From JBBROS01 sp038229135 (GTDB lineage Bacteria; Pseudomonadota; Alphaproteobacteria; Acetobacterales; Acetobacteraceae), in assembly GCA_038229135.1 (NCBI GenBank), contig JBBROS010000018.1:1-64000 (forward strand): a DNA stretch of 64,000 nt, given 5' to 3'. The notes beneath the pieces are model-generated. The model did not search any database, had not been told where the DNA came from, and saw only the letters and a program-made list of their open reading frames with translations. The translations under genes were made by a program, and so were the position numbers. This document shows positions 37,407-45,982 of the stretch, in pieces. Position 1 is the first letter of the stretch. Every line of letters begins with the position of its first letter.

Positions 37407-38225
37407 CTACGTCTCGGGCCCCACAGCCGCTGCCTGTCTCAACGAAGTGTCGCGCGCAGCCCCGAGCCCGAGTGTCATCGCCGGCTCGCTCAGGCGCATG
37501 AACGACCGCAGGAAGGCCAGCCGCCCCGCCGTCGACCGTGCAGATGCGATCCGTGCGGCGCCCTCTTCCACCCACTCCTTCGCCAACGCTTCGCCCAAGG
37601 CTTGCCCCAACACCGGCAATAGGCTTGCGAACACGTCCGCCTCGTTGGCCAGCCGCCGCAAGGCGTCCTGCCGCGTGCCCATCGGCCCCGGCGGAAGGCG
37701 GCCCTCCGCCCGGGCCACGTTGTCGGCCACGAGCGCCGGATCGGTCGCCCCGATCACGTCGGCCAGGATTGCGAGCGCCTCGGCTTCCACCCCCGCCGCC
37801 CGCGCCAGCGCCACCACGGCCACAGCCGACCGCGCCTCGAGCACGCCGTCATGGCGTGCCGTCCCGTCATGCTCCAGGTCGTGCCCCAGCATCGCGACCA
37901 CCCCCGCTTTGGCCTGAAGCGGGGACACCAGGCCCTGCCGCAGCGCCTCCGCACACAACCATCCCATGGCTCGCACCACCTCCCCGGTATGGTGGCGCCC
38001 GTGATACGGCAACTCGCCATGCGCGGCCGCCCAGTCATCGAGCGCCGCGGCCACTGCGCCCCCGGCCTTCACCAGCGCAGCGTCGGCGCTCACCTGACCG
38101 CCCGCGGCCACGAACGCCTCGTCGAACCAGGCCAGCAGCCGGGGCGCGTGCGCCCGGTCCGCAAGGAACCGGGCCTCGATCTCGCCGATGCTCGGCAGCG
38201 AAGCCGGCCGCCGGTCGCCGACCAC
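37407..38225 (-). CDS. HD-domain hydrolase resembling class I cyclic-nucleotide phosphodiesterases
   Basis: A 272-residue metal-dependent HD phosphohydrolase. It shows the order of ligands seen in class I PDEs: His75 and His79 in PYHGRHHTGEVV, then His115-Asp116 and His119 in GHDLEHDG, close to the HDxxHxG signature. A cyclic nucleotide substrate is therefore plausible but unproven. The start is a GTG 6 bp after the stop of a SulP transporter with a cyclic-nucleotide-binding domain, implying a two-gene operon. A class III cyclase is encoded about 4 kb away. Confidence 0.8.
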   Translation of the reverse strand: MVGDRRPASLPSIGEIEARFLADRAHAPRLLAWFDEAFVAAGGQVSADAALVKAGGAVAAALDDWAAAHGELPYHGRHHTGEVVRAMGWLCAEALRQGLVSPLQAKAGVVAMLGHDLEHDGTARHDGVLEARSAVAVVALARAAGVEAEALAILADVIGATDPALVADNVARAEGRLPPGPMGTRQDALRRLANEADVFASLLPVLGQALGEALAKEWVEEGAARIASARSTAGRLAFLRSFMRLSEPAMTLGLGAARDTSLRQAAAVGPET

Positions 38226-38231
38226 GCTCCC

Positions 38232-40451
38232 TCAGCCCCGCCGCGTGCCGCGCACGAGCGCCGCGATCAGCTGGTCCTTGTCCAGCAGCCGTCGGCTCAG
38301 CCGCCCCATCACCACGCGCTGCAATGCCAGCGCCGCCTCTGGCCGCTCCGCCTCCAGCCGCTGCAGCGCCGCCCGGGTGAGCGTCCGCACCTCGCACTCG
38401 GTCAGCGCCCGCACCGTCGCCGTCCGAGGTGAGCCGAGCAGGAAGCCGATCTCCCCGATCATGGTGCCCGGCCCGAACTGCCGCACCCGCACCTCGGGGC
38501 CGCCATCGAACGACACCAGCACGCTGGCCTGCCCGCGCTCGAGGAACAGCAGATCGTCCGAGGCCTCCCCCTGCACCGTCAGCGCCGCGCCTACAGCCAC
38601 GACGGACCGCTCCAGCTCCGCCTCGAGGGCCGCCGCTTCCGCCGGGTCGAGGCCTCTCAGCAGCGCCGACGCGTCCCCTCCCTCCTTCGCGACCCCCGAC
38701 AGCATGTCCGCCTCGCACCACTCCAGCGCCTCGTCCAGCGTGGCCGCCACCCGGAGGCCGGGCCCCGGCGTCAGCGCCCCCCCCAGCCGCGCCGCCGCCA
38801 CGGCCGGCAGCGCCGCGTAGGTCAGCACGATGCCCAAAGCCCCAGTCACCTGCTGCATGCGCTCCAACGTGGCCCGCGCCGAGCCGTCCAGCCCGTCCAG
38901 ATTCGCACACTCCAGCACCAGGTGCCGCAACCGGCCGCCCGCCGCCGCAAGCTCCTTCTTCACCTCAATCAGAAGCCGGCTCGCCGTGCCGAAGAACAGG
39001 AAGCCCTGCAGGTAGAGCACCAGCACCGCATCCGCCTGCGCCACCAGCGCGCCCCGCTCCGCGTCCGAGCGGTCCACGTGGCTCTGCGCCACGTCCCCCC
39101 GGTAGCGCGCCCGCACCGGCGACCCCAGGCTATACATGACCGCAAACGTCATGCACCCCAGCGCCAGCCCGGCGAACACGGCGGCCGGCAGCCCGAACCA
39201 GGCCGCGATCAGCACCACCATCGGCACCGTCAGCCACTCCGCCCGCGTCAGCCGCTCCCGCACGCGCCACAACCAGGTCTCGAGCAGTCCATACCCCAGC
39301 ACCAGCAGCAATGCGCCCAGCACCGGGCGCGGCACGAAACCCAGGATCCCGGGAGCCGCCATGGGCAGCAGCCCCACCGCCAGAGCCACCACGATGGGCG
39401 CCGAGCGCCGCGTGCCGCCGCCCAGCCGGAACAGCAGGGCGCTCCGCGTCATGCTCAGGCAGCCCATGACGCCCCCCGCCAGCCCCACCAGCAAGGCGGC
39501 TATGCCGTTGGCCCGGAGGTCCCGGTCGAGGTCCACGTCCTGCCGGGTCGCCAACTCTAGCCCGTTCACGTTCACCAGCACCAGGAGGCACGCCACTGCA
39601 GCCGCCGCGGCAATGGACGGGGCCTGCTGCAGCAGCGCACCCCATGCCACCAGCCGCGCCATGTCGGGCAGCCACACCAGCACCGGCGCCAGCGCGCCCG
39701 GCGCCGACAACAGCCACCCGGCCTCCCGCTGCGCGTCGATCCCGAGGCCGAGGGCCGCGAACGCCGCATGGTGCAGCCCCACGCCGAGCAGGATCAGCCC
39801 GGGCAGCACGAATGGCGACTTGAACCGCCGAATCGCGACGGCGGTCACCACGGCCCAACCCACGGCAGGCGCCACGTGCAGCAGCAGTTCCCGGTCCGGC
39901 CAGGTGCCGAGATCCACCGCGTGGCCCGTCGCCACCTTGAGCCCGCCCATCAGCAACGCCCAGCCGCTCGCCGCGAACAGCCCGGCCATCACCTGCAGCG
40001 GGATGAACCGGATGACGGCGCCGCCGCCCACCCCCCCGAGCACCAGCAGCACGGCCCCGGACAGCAGCCCGATTGCGCCGAACCCGGCCAGCACCGTGGC
40101 CCCGAGCACGTCCTGCCCCGCGCCGCGCAACGAGGCCGCGAGTCCGGCCGTGAAGGACGCCATGACCGCGACCGCCGAGCCGTCGAAGCACACGACCGAG
40201 AAGCGCAGCGTGCTCAGCGCGGCCCCGACCACGCCCATCAGGGCGCACGAGGCAAGCATCACGAACAATCCCTGGGTCTGCTGCGCCGGCGCCAGCCCGC
40301 CGAACAGCAGCGCCGTGTAGGACAACAAAGACGACAAGACCAGAAGTGCGACGACCAGGCCGGCGCTCGCCGCGGCCATGAAGGCCCGCCCCCGAGTCCG
40401 AACCGTCGCACGGACAGAGCCCGGCGTCGCACTCGTCGGCACTTCACTCAT
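38232..40451 (-). CDS. SulP-family transporter with STAS and cyclic-nucleotide-binding domains
   Basis: It is a predicted inner-membrane anion transporter or homologue. The 739-residue protein has about 10-12 membrane segments (about 25-450), a STAS domain (about 475-575, with LVLECANLDGLDGSARATL) and a C-terminal cNMP-binding domain (about 610-720, with GPGTMIGEIGFLLGSPRTATVRA). That last motif corresponds to the phosphate-binding cassette, but the usual Arg-Thr-Ala-Thr is read from SPRTATV. The substrate is unknown. It leads an operon with the HD hydrolase. Confidence 0.9.
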   Translation of the reverse strand: MSEVPTSATPGSVRATVRTRGRAFMAAASAGLVVALLVLSSLLSYTALLFGGLAPAQQTQGLFVMLASCALMGVVGAALSTLRFSVVCFDGSAVAVMASFTAGLAASLRGAGQDVLGATVLAGFGAIGLLSGAVLLVLGGVGGGAVIRFIPLQVMAGLFAASGWALLMGGLKVATGHAVDLGTWPDRELLLHVAPAVGWAVVTAVAIRRFKSPFVLPGLILLGVGLHHAAFAALGLGIDAQREAGWLLSAPGALAPVLVWLPDMARLVAWGALLQQAPSIAAAAAVACLLVLVNVNGLELATRQDVDLDRDLRANGIAALLVGLAGGVMGCLSMTRSALLFRLGGGTRRSAPIVVALAVGLLPMAAPGILGFVPRPVLGALLLVLGYGLLETWLWRVRERLTRAEWLTVPMVVLIAAWFGLPAAVFAGLALGCMTFAVMYSLGSPVRARYRGDVAQSHVDRSDAERGALVAQADAVLVLYLQGFLFFGTASRLLIEVKKELAAAGGRLRHLVLECANLDGLDGSARATLERMQQVTGALGIVLTYAALPAVAAARLGGALTPGPGLRVAATLDEALEWCEADMLSGVAKEGGDASALLRGLDPAEAAALEAELERSVVAVGAALTVQGEASDDLLFLERGQASVLVSFDGGPEVRVRQFGPGTMIGEIGFLLGSPRTATVRALTECEVRTLTRAALQRLEAERPEAALALQRVVMGRLSRRLLDKDQLIAALVRGTRRG

Positions 40452-40526
40452 GCCATGCCCATACAGGCCACCAGAGCGGGCTGTCCAGGCGCCCAACCGT
40501 CTTGTCGTCGGTCACGTAGACAGATC

Positions 40527-40586
40527 GACCTTGGCGCCGACCTTGGCACCGACCTTGGCACCGACCTTGGCACCGACCTTGGCACC
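40527..40586. repeat. Tandem 12-bp repeat, five copies
   Basis: Five head-to-tail copies of GACCTTGGCACC; the first has GCGCC at its end. On the minus strand it would read as a Lys-Val-Gly-Ala repeat in a short open frame without other support. It lies in the gap between the SulP and metzincin genes, where copy number could vary. Confidence 0.9.
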
Positions 40587-40616
40587 CTGGGCACGAGGCA
40601 CGGCTAGGCCCCGGCC

Positions 40617-40680
40617 TTCATCGCCGCCATCTTCCAGCAGGCCGGCATCCGGGTGAACCTGCTCGCCCCGGGAGCACGGA
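40617..40680 (+). pseudogene. Fragment of a metzincin paralogue in inverse orientation
   Basis: The plus strand reads FIAAIFQQAGIRVNLLAPG. This matches residues 59-77 of the neighbouring minus-strand metalloprotease (PVAIQRIFDQAGVTVNLLAP) at most positions. No start, stop or continuing similarity is seen, so it looks like a remnant of a duplicated, inverted gene. Confidence 0.6.
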
Positions 40681-40723
40681 CACCCCCGCCGCTGCTTGCA
40701 CCCGCACCCTGCCAGCACCCGTC

Positions 40724-42202
40724 TCAGGGCCAGCGGCGGCGTTTGAAGAACGGAAGCGAAAACATCAGCGTGGCAGCGATCGCCGGGGCAAACAGGAGTG
40801 CGGCGGCCGGCTCGGGAACGGGAAGCGGGTCGCCGCTCTGGACGTCGTACTCGAAGGCTTTGTTGAACAGCACGGGGTCGGTCGGAATGGTGAGGCCGAC
40901 GCTGTCTGGCGGCACGTCGCCGCGGCTGAGATAGAACGGCTTGGTGCTGTCGGCGACCCCGTCGCTGTTGAATGCGGCGCGGGAGGTGAGGCCGCTCGAG
41001 AAGTCGAACTCGAAGGAGAACGGAACATACTTACCAGGTGTATTACTGGTTAGCACAACTCGATTTTCCGTGGCGGTCGATGAGCACCCGCTTCCCAGAG
41101 GAAATGCGAGAGAGAATGCGAGCTCAGAACCCCCGTTCGGTAACGGCGCGGCACCGCTGAACGTCAGAATGCAGTCATTAAAAAAATTATTATAGACTTG
41201 GTTGTCAGAGAACGAACCAACGTCGGTAAGGAACCGAACTTTGAAGCCCGTAAGTGACTGAGTGGCTACAGGTGCTGGAGTGATATTTACATCAAAACTA
41301 CAGTTGATGCTCAAAACTGTGCAATTTTCAAAAGTCCGCTTGGCAATTTTGGCATTCGCTGTCAAGCCGCTCACGCTGAACAGGTCGTTGGCCGCCGTCC
41401 GGATTTGTTCCTGCTGGAACGGCAGCAGCTGGTCCTTCCCGGCGGGGGGCGTCACGTTGGCGCATGTGGGCGTCGCGATGGCGCATGGGTCCCGCGGAAC
41501 CAGGCGGCCCGTGCCACGCAGCAGGTTGGCGCTGCTGTCGACTTGCACCTCGTTGGCGTAGGTGCCTGGCGGCGCCGGCGCGGTCACGACCGCCCCGGCG
41601 GCCACGGTCGTCCCGGCCAATGCGGCGCCGTCCGTGTGACTGAGCCCGAGGTTGTGGGCAAGCTCGTGTGCAATGTTGTCGATACCGGCAATGAACCCGC
41701 TGCCGTTGTTGCCAGTGGTGCCGATGGCGCCGTTGGAGTAGGTGAGCGCCATGCCGAACGGCTGGGGCGCGGTGGACACGCCGCTCGCGTCGGGGTTGTG
41801 CGGCAGGGTGTCGACCAGCCAGAGGTTGAGCACGTCGCGGTTCAGGTTCTGGCCATGCCCCGGCAGGTTCATCAGCTGGTGCGCCGGGTCGGTCGGGCTG
41901 CCGAAGATGTAACCCTGCGCCGGGGCGTCGACGATGGCGGGCCTGAGGAATGCAGTGCTGTTGTAGGTGACCGGGGCAAGCAGGTTCACCGTGACGCCAG
42001 CCTGGTCGAAGATGCGCTGGATGGCGACCGGATTGTAGCCGATGCCGGCGTACGGGCTGGACAGGGCACAATTCTGGCCGGCGTCGTCGCACACGTTGAT
42101 GACCTGAACGTTCACCACCTGCGCCCTCGCAGGCGCCGAGCCACCAAAGCCTAGCACAACTGCCAACACGGCTAAGGTTAATCTCGAGTAAACCAACACC
42201 AT
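40724..42202 (-). CDS. Secreted metzincin-type zinc protease with PEP-CTERM-like anchor
   Basis: It is a predicted exported zinc metalloprotease. The 492-residue protein has a signal peptide (ending APARAQ) and a full metzincin motif HELAHNLGLSH with His179, Glu180, His183, Gly186 and His189. A beta-rich C-terminal half contains several cysteines. The C-terminus has VPEP, a hydrophobic stretch and then a KRRR basic tail, the layout of PEP-CTERM sorting signals processed by exosortase. The middle (about 41000-41400) uses more A/T-ending codons than its flanks. ATG 42202 gives a clean signal peptide. Confidence 0.85.
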   Translation of the reverse strand: MVLVYSRLTLAVLAVVLGFGGSAPARAQVVNVQVINVCDDAGQNCALSSPYAGIGYNPVAIQRIFDQAGVTVNLLAPVTYNSTAFLRPAIVDAPAQGYIFGSPTDPAHQLMNLPGHGQNLNRDVLNLWLVDTLPHNPDASGVSTAPQPFGMALTYSNGAIGTTGNNGSGFIAGIDNIAHELAHNLGLSHTDGAALAGTTVAAGAVVTAPAPPGTYANEVQVDSSANLLRGTGRLVPRDPCAIATPTCANVTPPAGKDQLLPFQQEQIRTAANDLFSVSGLTANAKIAKRTFENCTVLSINCSFDVNITPAPVATQSLTGFKVRFLTDVGSFSDNQVYNNFFNDCILTFSGAAPLPNGGSELAFSLAFPLGSGCSSTATENRVVLTSNTPGKYVPFSFEFDFSSGLTSRAAFNSDGVADSTKPFYLSRGDVPPDSVGLTIPTDPVLFNKAFEYDVQSGDPLPVPEPAAALLFAPAIAATLMFSLPFFKRRRWP

Positions 42203-42570
42203 ACCGGAACGACCCCGTCGTCTGCATCGCAACGAGACGACGTCCAAGCGGCATTGTCCAGTTCAATCAAAAGACGGTATGAGTTCTGCGTCATCGACGA
42301 CTGATCAATCGGTCTCGCCGGACCCCGCACCGTGTCCGAGCTGCCCAATACCGGCGCTGGCCGAGCGTGCCATGCCGGACCGCCTCGCGAAGATGCGGGA
42401 CCTCGTCCACTCGTTCGATACTCGCCCAACGCGCTCGGCGTCGCCGACGGAAGCGTAACCGAATGTCCAAACCCGGCACCGCCCTGCTTCACTTCAGCGG
42501 TGTCTTGACAGCCGCCCGCCGCCGCCCTCGCATGCGTTACCCATCGGCAACCATCGGAGCAGCACCAGTC
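42203..42570. other. Divergent intergenic region between metzincin and cyclase genes
   Basis: The gap holds no convincing gene, RNA or terminator. It must carry the promoters of both flanking genes, but none could be assigned. Part of it would be coding if the cyclase starts at ATG 42463 or 42532 rather than GTG 42571. Confidence 0.5.
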
Positions 42571-44337
42571 GTGTCCAGCGGCGTCAGCACCAAATACGCC
42601 GCGATCCTCGCCATGGACGTCGCCGGCTACAGCCGTCTCATGGAGCTCGACGAGGCAGGCACGTTCGGCCGGGTCCAGCGTATCATGGACGTCATCGTCC
42701 GCCCCGGCGTCGCCCGCTCCGGCGGCCGCGTGGTCAAAACAACCGGGGACGGCGCCTTCGCCGAGTGGCCGGACGCCACCGCAGCCGTCCGCTGCGCGCT
42801 GGCCATGCAGGCCGAGAACGAGGCATTCGAGCAGGAGATCCGCGCCGACCGCCGAGCCCGCTTCCGCGTCGGCCTGCACGCCGGCGAGGTCATCGCGGCC
42901 GGCGATGACATCTTCGGCGAGGGCATCAATATCGCGGCCCGCCTCGAGGGCATCGCCGGCGTGGGCGAGGTCTACGTGTCCGAGGCCATCGCCTCCAAGG
43001 CGGCCGGCGCCTGCAGCTTCATCGACCTCGGGCAGCGCCGCCTGAAGAACATCGCCCGCCCCGTCCGCGTCTTCCGCGCCGCGCACCCGAATGACGTGCG
43101 CGCCGGCGCCGGCACCGGCTCCGGCCTGCCGGACCTCCACGTCCAGGGCTTCGGCGACCGTCCTGCCATCGCCGTTCTACCCTTCCGCGAGCCCGCCGCC
43201 GACACCTCCCACTTCGCCGACGGCGTGACGGAAGGCGTCATCTCCGCCCTCTCGCAATGGCACAGCTTCCCCGTCATCTCCCGTAACTCCGTCTATGCAA
43301 TGGCCTCGGGCGGCCCGCTCGATCTGCGGCTCGTCGGCCAGCAGCTCGGCGTGCGCTACGTGCTCGAGGGCTCGCTGCGCCGCGCCGGCGACAGGCTGCG
43401 CGCCACCGTGTCACTCATCGACGTCGACACGGACACCAGCCTGCTCACCGAAACCCATGAGTGCGAGACCGCCGACATCTTCACCCTGCAGGACACGCTG
43501 GTCCGCAACGTGGTCGGCCAGCTGGAGCCCACGCTGCTGCACCACGAGCGGGAGCGGGTGGTCTCCGCCCGCCCGGCGAACCCCAACGTTTACGAGACGG
43601 TGCAGCTCGCCCTCTGGCACCATTACAGATACGAGCGGGAGAGCAACGCAACCGCGCAGGACACGCTGCTGCGGGCGCTCGCCGCCGATCCCGGCAACGT
43701 CCAGGCCCTCGCCACCCTGGCCCACGCGCTCAACCACGCCTCGAACCTCGGTTGGGTGCCTGACAAGGGCGCGGCGCTGCAGCAAGCCGAGGCGTTCGCC
43801 CGCCGCGCTCTCGCCGCCAACCCGCGGGACCCTGGCGCCCACTTCGCGCTCGGCGCCGTGTGCCAGAACACGGCCCGGCCCGATGAGGCGGCCGAGCACC
43901 TGCGCCAGGCCATCCAGATAAACCCCAGCCACGCCGCTGCCCACGCCAACCTGGGCTTCGTGCTGTGCTTCCTCGACCGGCCGGACGAGGCGCTGCCCCT
44001 CGTCGAGCTCGCCGTCCGCCTCAGCCCCGCCGATCCGCGAAAGTTCATGTGGAGCCCGGCCATCTCCGCCAGCCACTACCTCGCCGGCCGCCACCGCGCC
44101 GCCCTCGCCGCGGCCATGGAGGCGCTCAAGCTCAACACGGCCTATCCCGTGGCGCTGCGCTACGCCACCGCAGCCCTCGGCGCCATGGACCGGGCAGCGG
44201 AAGCCCAGCCCATGCTTGCGATGCTCCGGAAGATCGACGGCGACCTGGCCGGCACCGCCAAGCACCTGCGCCGCTCGTACAGGGAAAGCGCCGTGTTACG
44301 CCTGCTCGACGGCCTGCGCCGGGCCGGGTTCGCCTGA
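42571..44337 (+). CDS. Class III adenylate/guanylate cyclase with TolB-like and TPR regions
   Basis: It is predicted to make cAMP or cGMP. The 588-residue protein starts with a class III catalytic domain (about 8-175). Metal ligands are Asp16 in AILAMDVAGYSRLM and Asp60 in VVKTTGDGAFAEW, with NIAARLEGIAGVGEVYVSE after. A TolB-like segment (AIAVLPFRE to LVGQQLGVRYVLEGSLRR, about 205-300) and TPR helices (about 370-560) follow. The GTG start chosen gives the family's short lead and has GGAGC upstream. ATG 42532 and ATG 42463 are alternatives. No membrane segment is seen, so it is likely cytosolic. Confidence 0.88.
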   Translation: MSSGVSTKYAAILAMDVAGYSRLMELDEAGTFGRVQRIMDVIVRPGVARSGGRVVKTTGDGAFAEWPDATAAVRCALAMQAENEAFEQEIRADRRARFRVGLHAGEVIAAGDDIFGEGINIAARLEGIAGVGEVYVSEAIASKAAGACSFIDLGQRRLKNIARPVRVFRAAHPNDVRAGAGTGSGLPDLHVQGFGDRPAIAVLPFREPAADTSHFADGVTEGVISALSQWHSFPVISRNSVYAMASGGPLDLRLVGQQLGVRYVLEGSLRRAGDRLRATVSLIDVDTDTSLLTETHECETADIFTLQDTLVRNVVGQLEPTLLHHERERVVSARPANPNVYETVQLALWHHYRYERESNATAQDTLLRALAADPGNVQALATLAHALNHASNLGWVPDKGAALQQAEAFARRALAANPRDPGAHFALGAVCQNTARPDEAAEHLRQAIQINPSHAAAHANLGFVLCFLDRPDEALPLVELAVRLSPADPRKFMWSPAISASHYLAGRHRAALAAAMEALKLNTAYPVALRYATAALGAMDRAAEAQPMLAMLRKIDGDLAGTAKHLRRSYRESAVLRLLDGLRRAGFA

Positions 44338-45138
44338 GACGCGGCGGAACGGCTGCACCATCACGTCCACGAAGCCGTGCCCGGCCGGCGCCGGGGCCAC
44401 GCCGTACTGCAGCCCCGCCCGCGCATCGGCGTCCAGCACGGCGAACGTCCCGAACAGCCGGTCCCATAGGGACAGCACGCTCGCGTAGTTCGTGTCGTGG
44501 TGCGCCCGGTCCGCCGAATGGTGCATCTGGTGCATCCCGGGGGTCACGATCAGCCAACGCAGCGCCCGGTCCAGCCGGTCCGGCACCGGCGCCGCCACGT
44601 GCTGGAAGGCACCGGCCGCTACCTCGAACACCGCATAGACCGGGAACACCCATCCCGGCAGCCCAAGCCCCATCAGCGTGAACCCCACCACCCCGGCCGT
44701 GAGGACGTAGGCGAGCGGGTGATGCAGCAGCGTGGTGCTCACGTCCATGTCAGGGTCGGCATGGTGCACCGCATGGAGGCGCCACAGCAAAGGCACGCGG
44801 TGCTCGAGCCGATGCATCCAGTAGATGATGAGGTCGATGGCCAGGAACCCTGCGACGAGGACCGCGAGCGGCCCGCCCCACGCCTCGATCGGCGCGAAAA
44901 CGCCCGCAGCCTCGGCCCGCACGCGGTCGGTCACGAGTGCGAACACGACGCTCGGCAACACGGCCGAGCCGAGCAGCAAGGACGCCGTGTACACGCCCAG
45001 GTGCGCGAGCCAGCGCGGCAGCGTCGCCGCGCGCGCGCGGCGGTCCGGACGAACGGACTCGATGGCGGCAACCAGCAGGAACGACCCGACCGCCACCCAA
45101 TACCAGCTTGCGGCCGCCCGCTCCCCGAGCCAGCCCAT
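44296..45138 (-). CDS. Sterol desaturase/fatty acid hydroxylase family membrane protein
   Basis: It is a predicted di-iron membrane hydroxylase. The 280-residue protein has about four membrane segments and the histidine clusters of the family: YWMHRLEH near 115, LHAVHHAD near 130, TLLHHPLAY, HQMHHSADRAHH near 205, and a late Asn-Tyr-Ala. Its substrate is unknown. The 3' end overlaps the oppositely transcribed cyclase by 42 bp. Confidence 0.88.
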   Translation of the reverse strand: MGWLGERAAASWYWVAVGSFLLVAAIESVRPDRRARAATLPRWLAHLGVYTASLLLGSAVLPSVVFALVTDRVRAEAAGVFAPIEAWGGPLAVLVAGFLAIDLIIYWMHRLEHRVPLLWRLHAVHHADPDMDVSTTLLHHPLAYVLTAGVVGFTLMGLGLPGWVFPVYAVFEVAAGAFQHVAAPVPDRLDRALRWLIVTPGMHQMHHSADRAHHDTNYASVLSLWDRLFGTFAVLDADARAGLQYGVAPAPAGHGFVDVMVQPFRRVSGEPGPAQAVEQA

Positions 45139-45142
45139 GCCG

Positions 45143-45313
45143 TCAGCGGCGCTTGCGGAACCGCAGCACGGCAGCGACGCCGACCGCGAGCAGGCCGATC
45201 GTGGCGGGCTCCGGCAGGTCGATGACGCCGCCGCTGCCATTCCCACCGCTCGATCCGGCGAAGGCGACGCCGCTCCAGAGCAGGGCAGGGATCGAAGCGA
45301 GCAAACGGCGCAT
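45143..45313 (-). CDS. 56-residue secreted PEP-CTERM-like protein
   Basis: A complete tiny precursor has a signal peptide (MRRLLASIPALLWSGVAFAG), a 10-residue Ser/Gly/Asn linker, then LPEPATIGLLAVGVAAVLRF and RKRR. The tail is a textbook PEP-CTERM arrangement of Pro-Glu-Pro, hydrophobic helix and basic end, leaving almost no mature domain. It ends 4 bp before the sterol-desaturase start, so the two may be co-transcribed. A function cannot be assigned. Confidence 0.75.
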   Translation of the reverse strand: MRRLLASIPALLWSGVAFAGSSGGNGSGGVIDLPEPATIGLLAVGVAAVLRFRKRR

Positions 45314-45551
45314 GGTCGGTCTCCAAATGTTGTCGTAGTAACGTTCGCAGGGTGCGCCTGCGATGACAAGCCTCCGCCTGTAGGTGCAGGAGTCTTTCTT
45401 CGTTCGTTTCAGCCGGATGAACGCTCTGACATCGTATCGGCCCAGCCCGGCCACGCCTTCGTGACCGACGGGTCGCGAACCACAGTCGCGCCGCCGCCTT
45501 TGTGCCGCACGCGCCGCACTCGGGCAGCGCGACCCATGGAGGAGCCGGCGC

Positions 45552-45893
45552 ATGCCGCAATTCGATTCGACCATCAAGCACATCCAGGACGGTGTGAAGA
45601 GCTTCACCGTCGCCGCCGCCACCAAGAACATCGAGGGCTGGGAAGCGACCCTCGAGAAGGTCGAGGCGCCGGCCGCCAAGGCCATCGTGAAGGACCTCGA
45701 GGCGCTGAAGAAGCTGCTCCATGCCGAGAAGCTCGACGGCGAGAAGATCCGCAAGATCGTCGCCAAGCTCGGCAAGGAGACGGTCCAGATCGCCGGCAAG
45801 ACCGAGGGCAAGGGCGCCGAGAAGATCAAGGCGCTGGGCGAGGCACTTTCCCAGGCCGCCGAAGAGCACGACGAGGCGAAGGCCGCAGAGTAG
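45552..45893 (+). CDS. Helical Lys/Glu/Ala-rich hypothetical protein
   Basis: The 113-residue protein (MPQFDSTIKHIQDGVKSFTV, then repeats rich in Lys, Glu and Ala) lacks a signal peptide, cysteine or any catalytic motif. It has a GAGGAG Shine-Dalgarno sequence 8 bp upstream. The amphipathic pattern recalls phasin-like or nucleoid-associated small proteins, but no family is recognised. It stands alone with about 90 bp on its right. Confidence 0.7.
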   Translation: MPQFDSTIKHIQDGVKSFTVAAATKNIEGWEATLEKVEAPAAKAIVKDLEALKKLLHAEKLDGEKIRKIVAKLGKETVQIAGKTEGKGAEKIKALGEALSQAAEEHDEAKAAE

Positions 45894-45982
45894 GCCCGTC
45901 TCCCGCCGCCGGCCTGTCTGGGCCGGCGGCGGAACCACGCCGCCAATTCGGCCGTTGAGGCGCACACACGCCGGAGACCACC

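Noticed and set aside
40527..40586. Tandem 12-bp array considered as a CRISPR
   Set aside because: The units are contiguous and 12 bp long with no spacers, and no cas gene is present.
40512..40718. Minus-strand ORF ending in a Lys-Val-Gly-Ala repeat
   Set aside because: The repeat comes from the 12 bp tandem array. The rest of the frame has no family, no good ribosome-binding site, and overlaps the plus-strand paralogue fragment.
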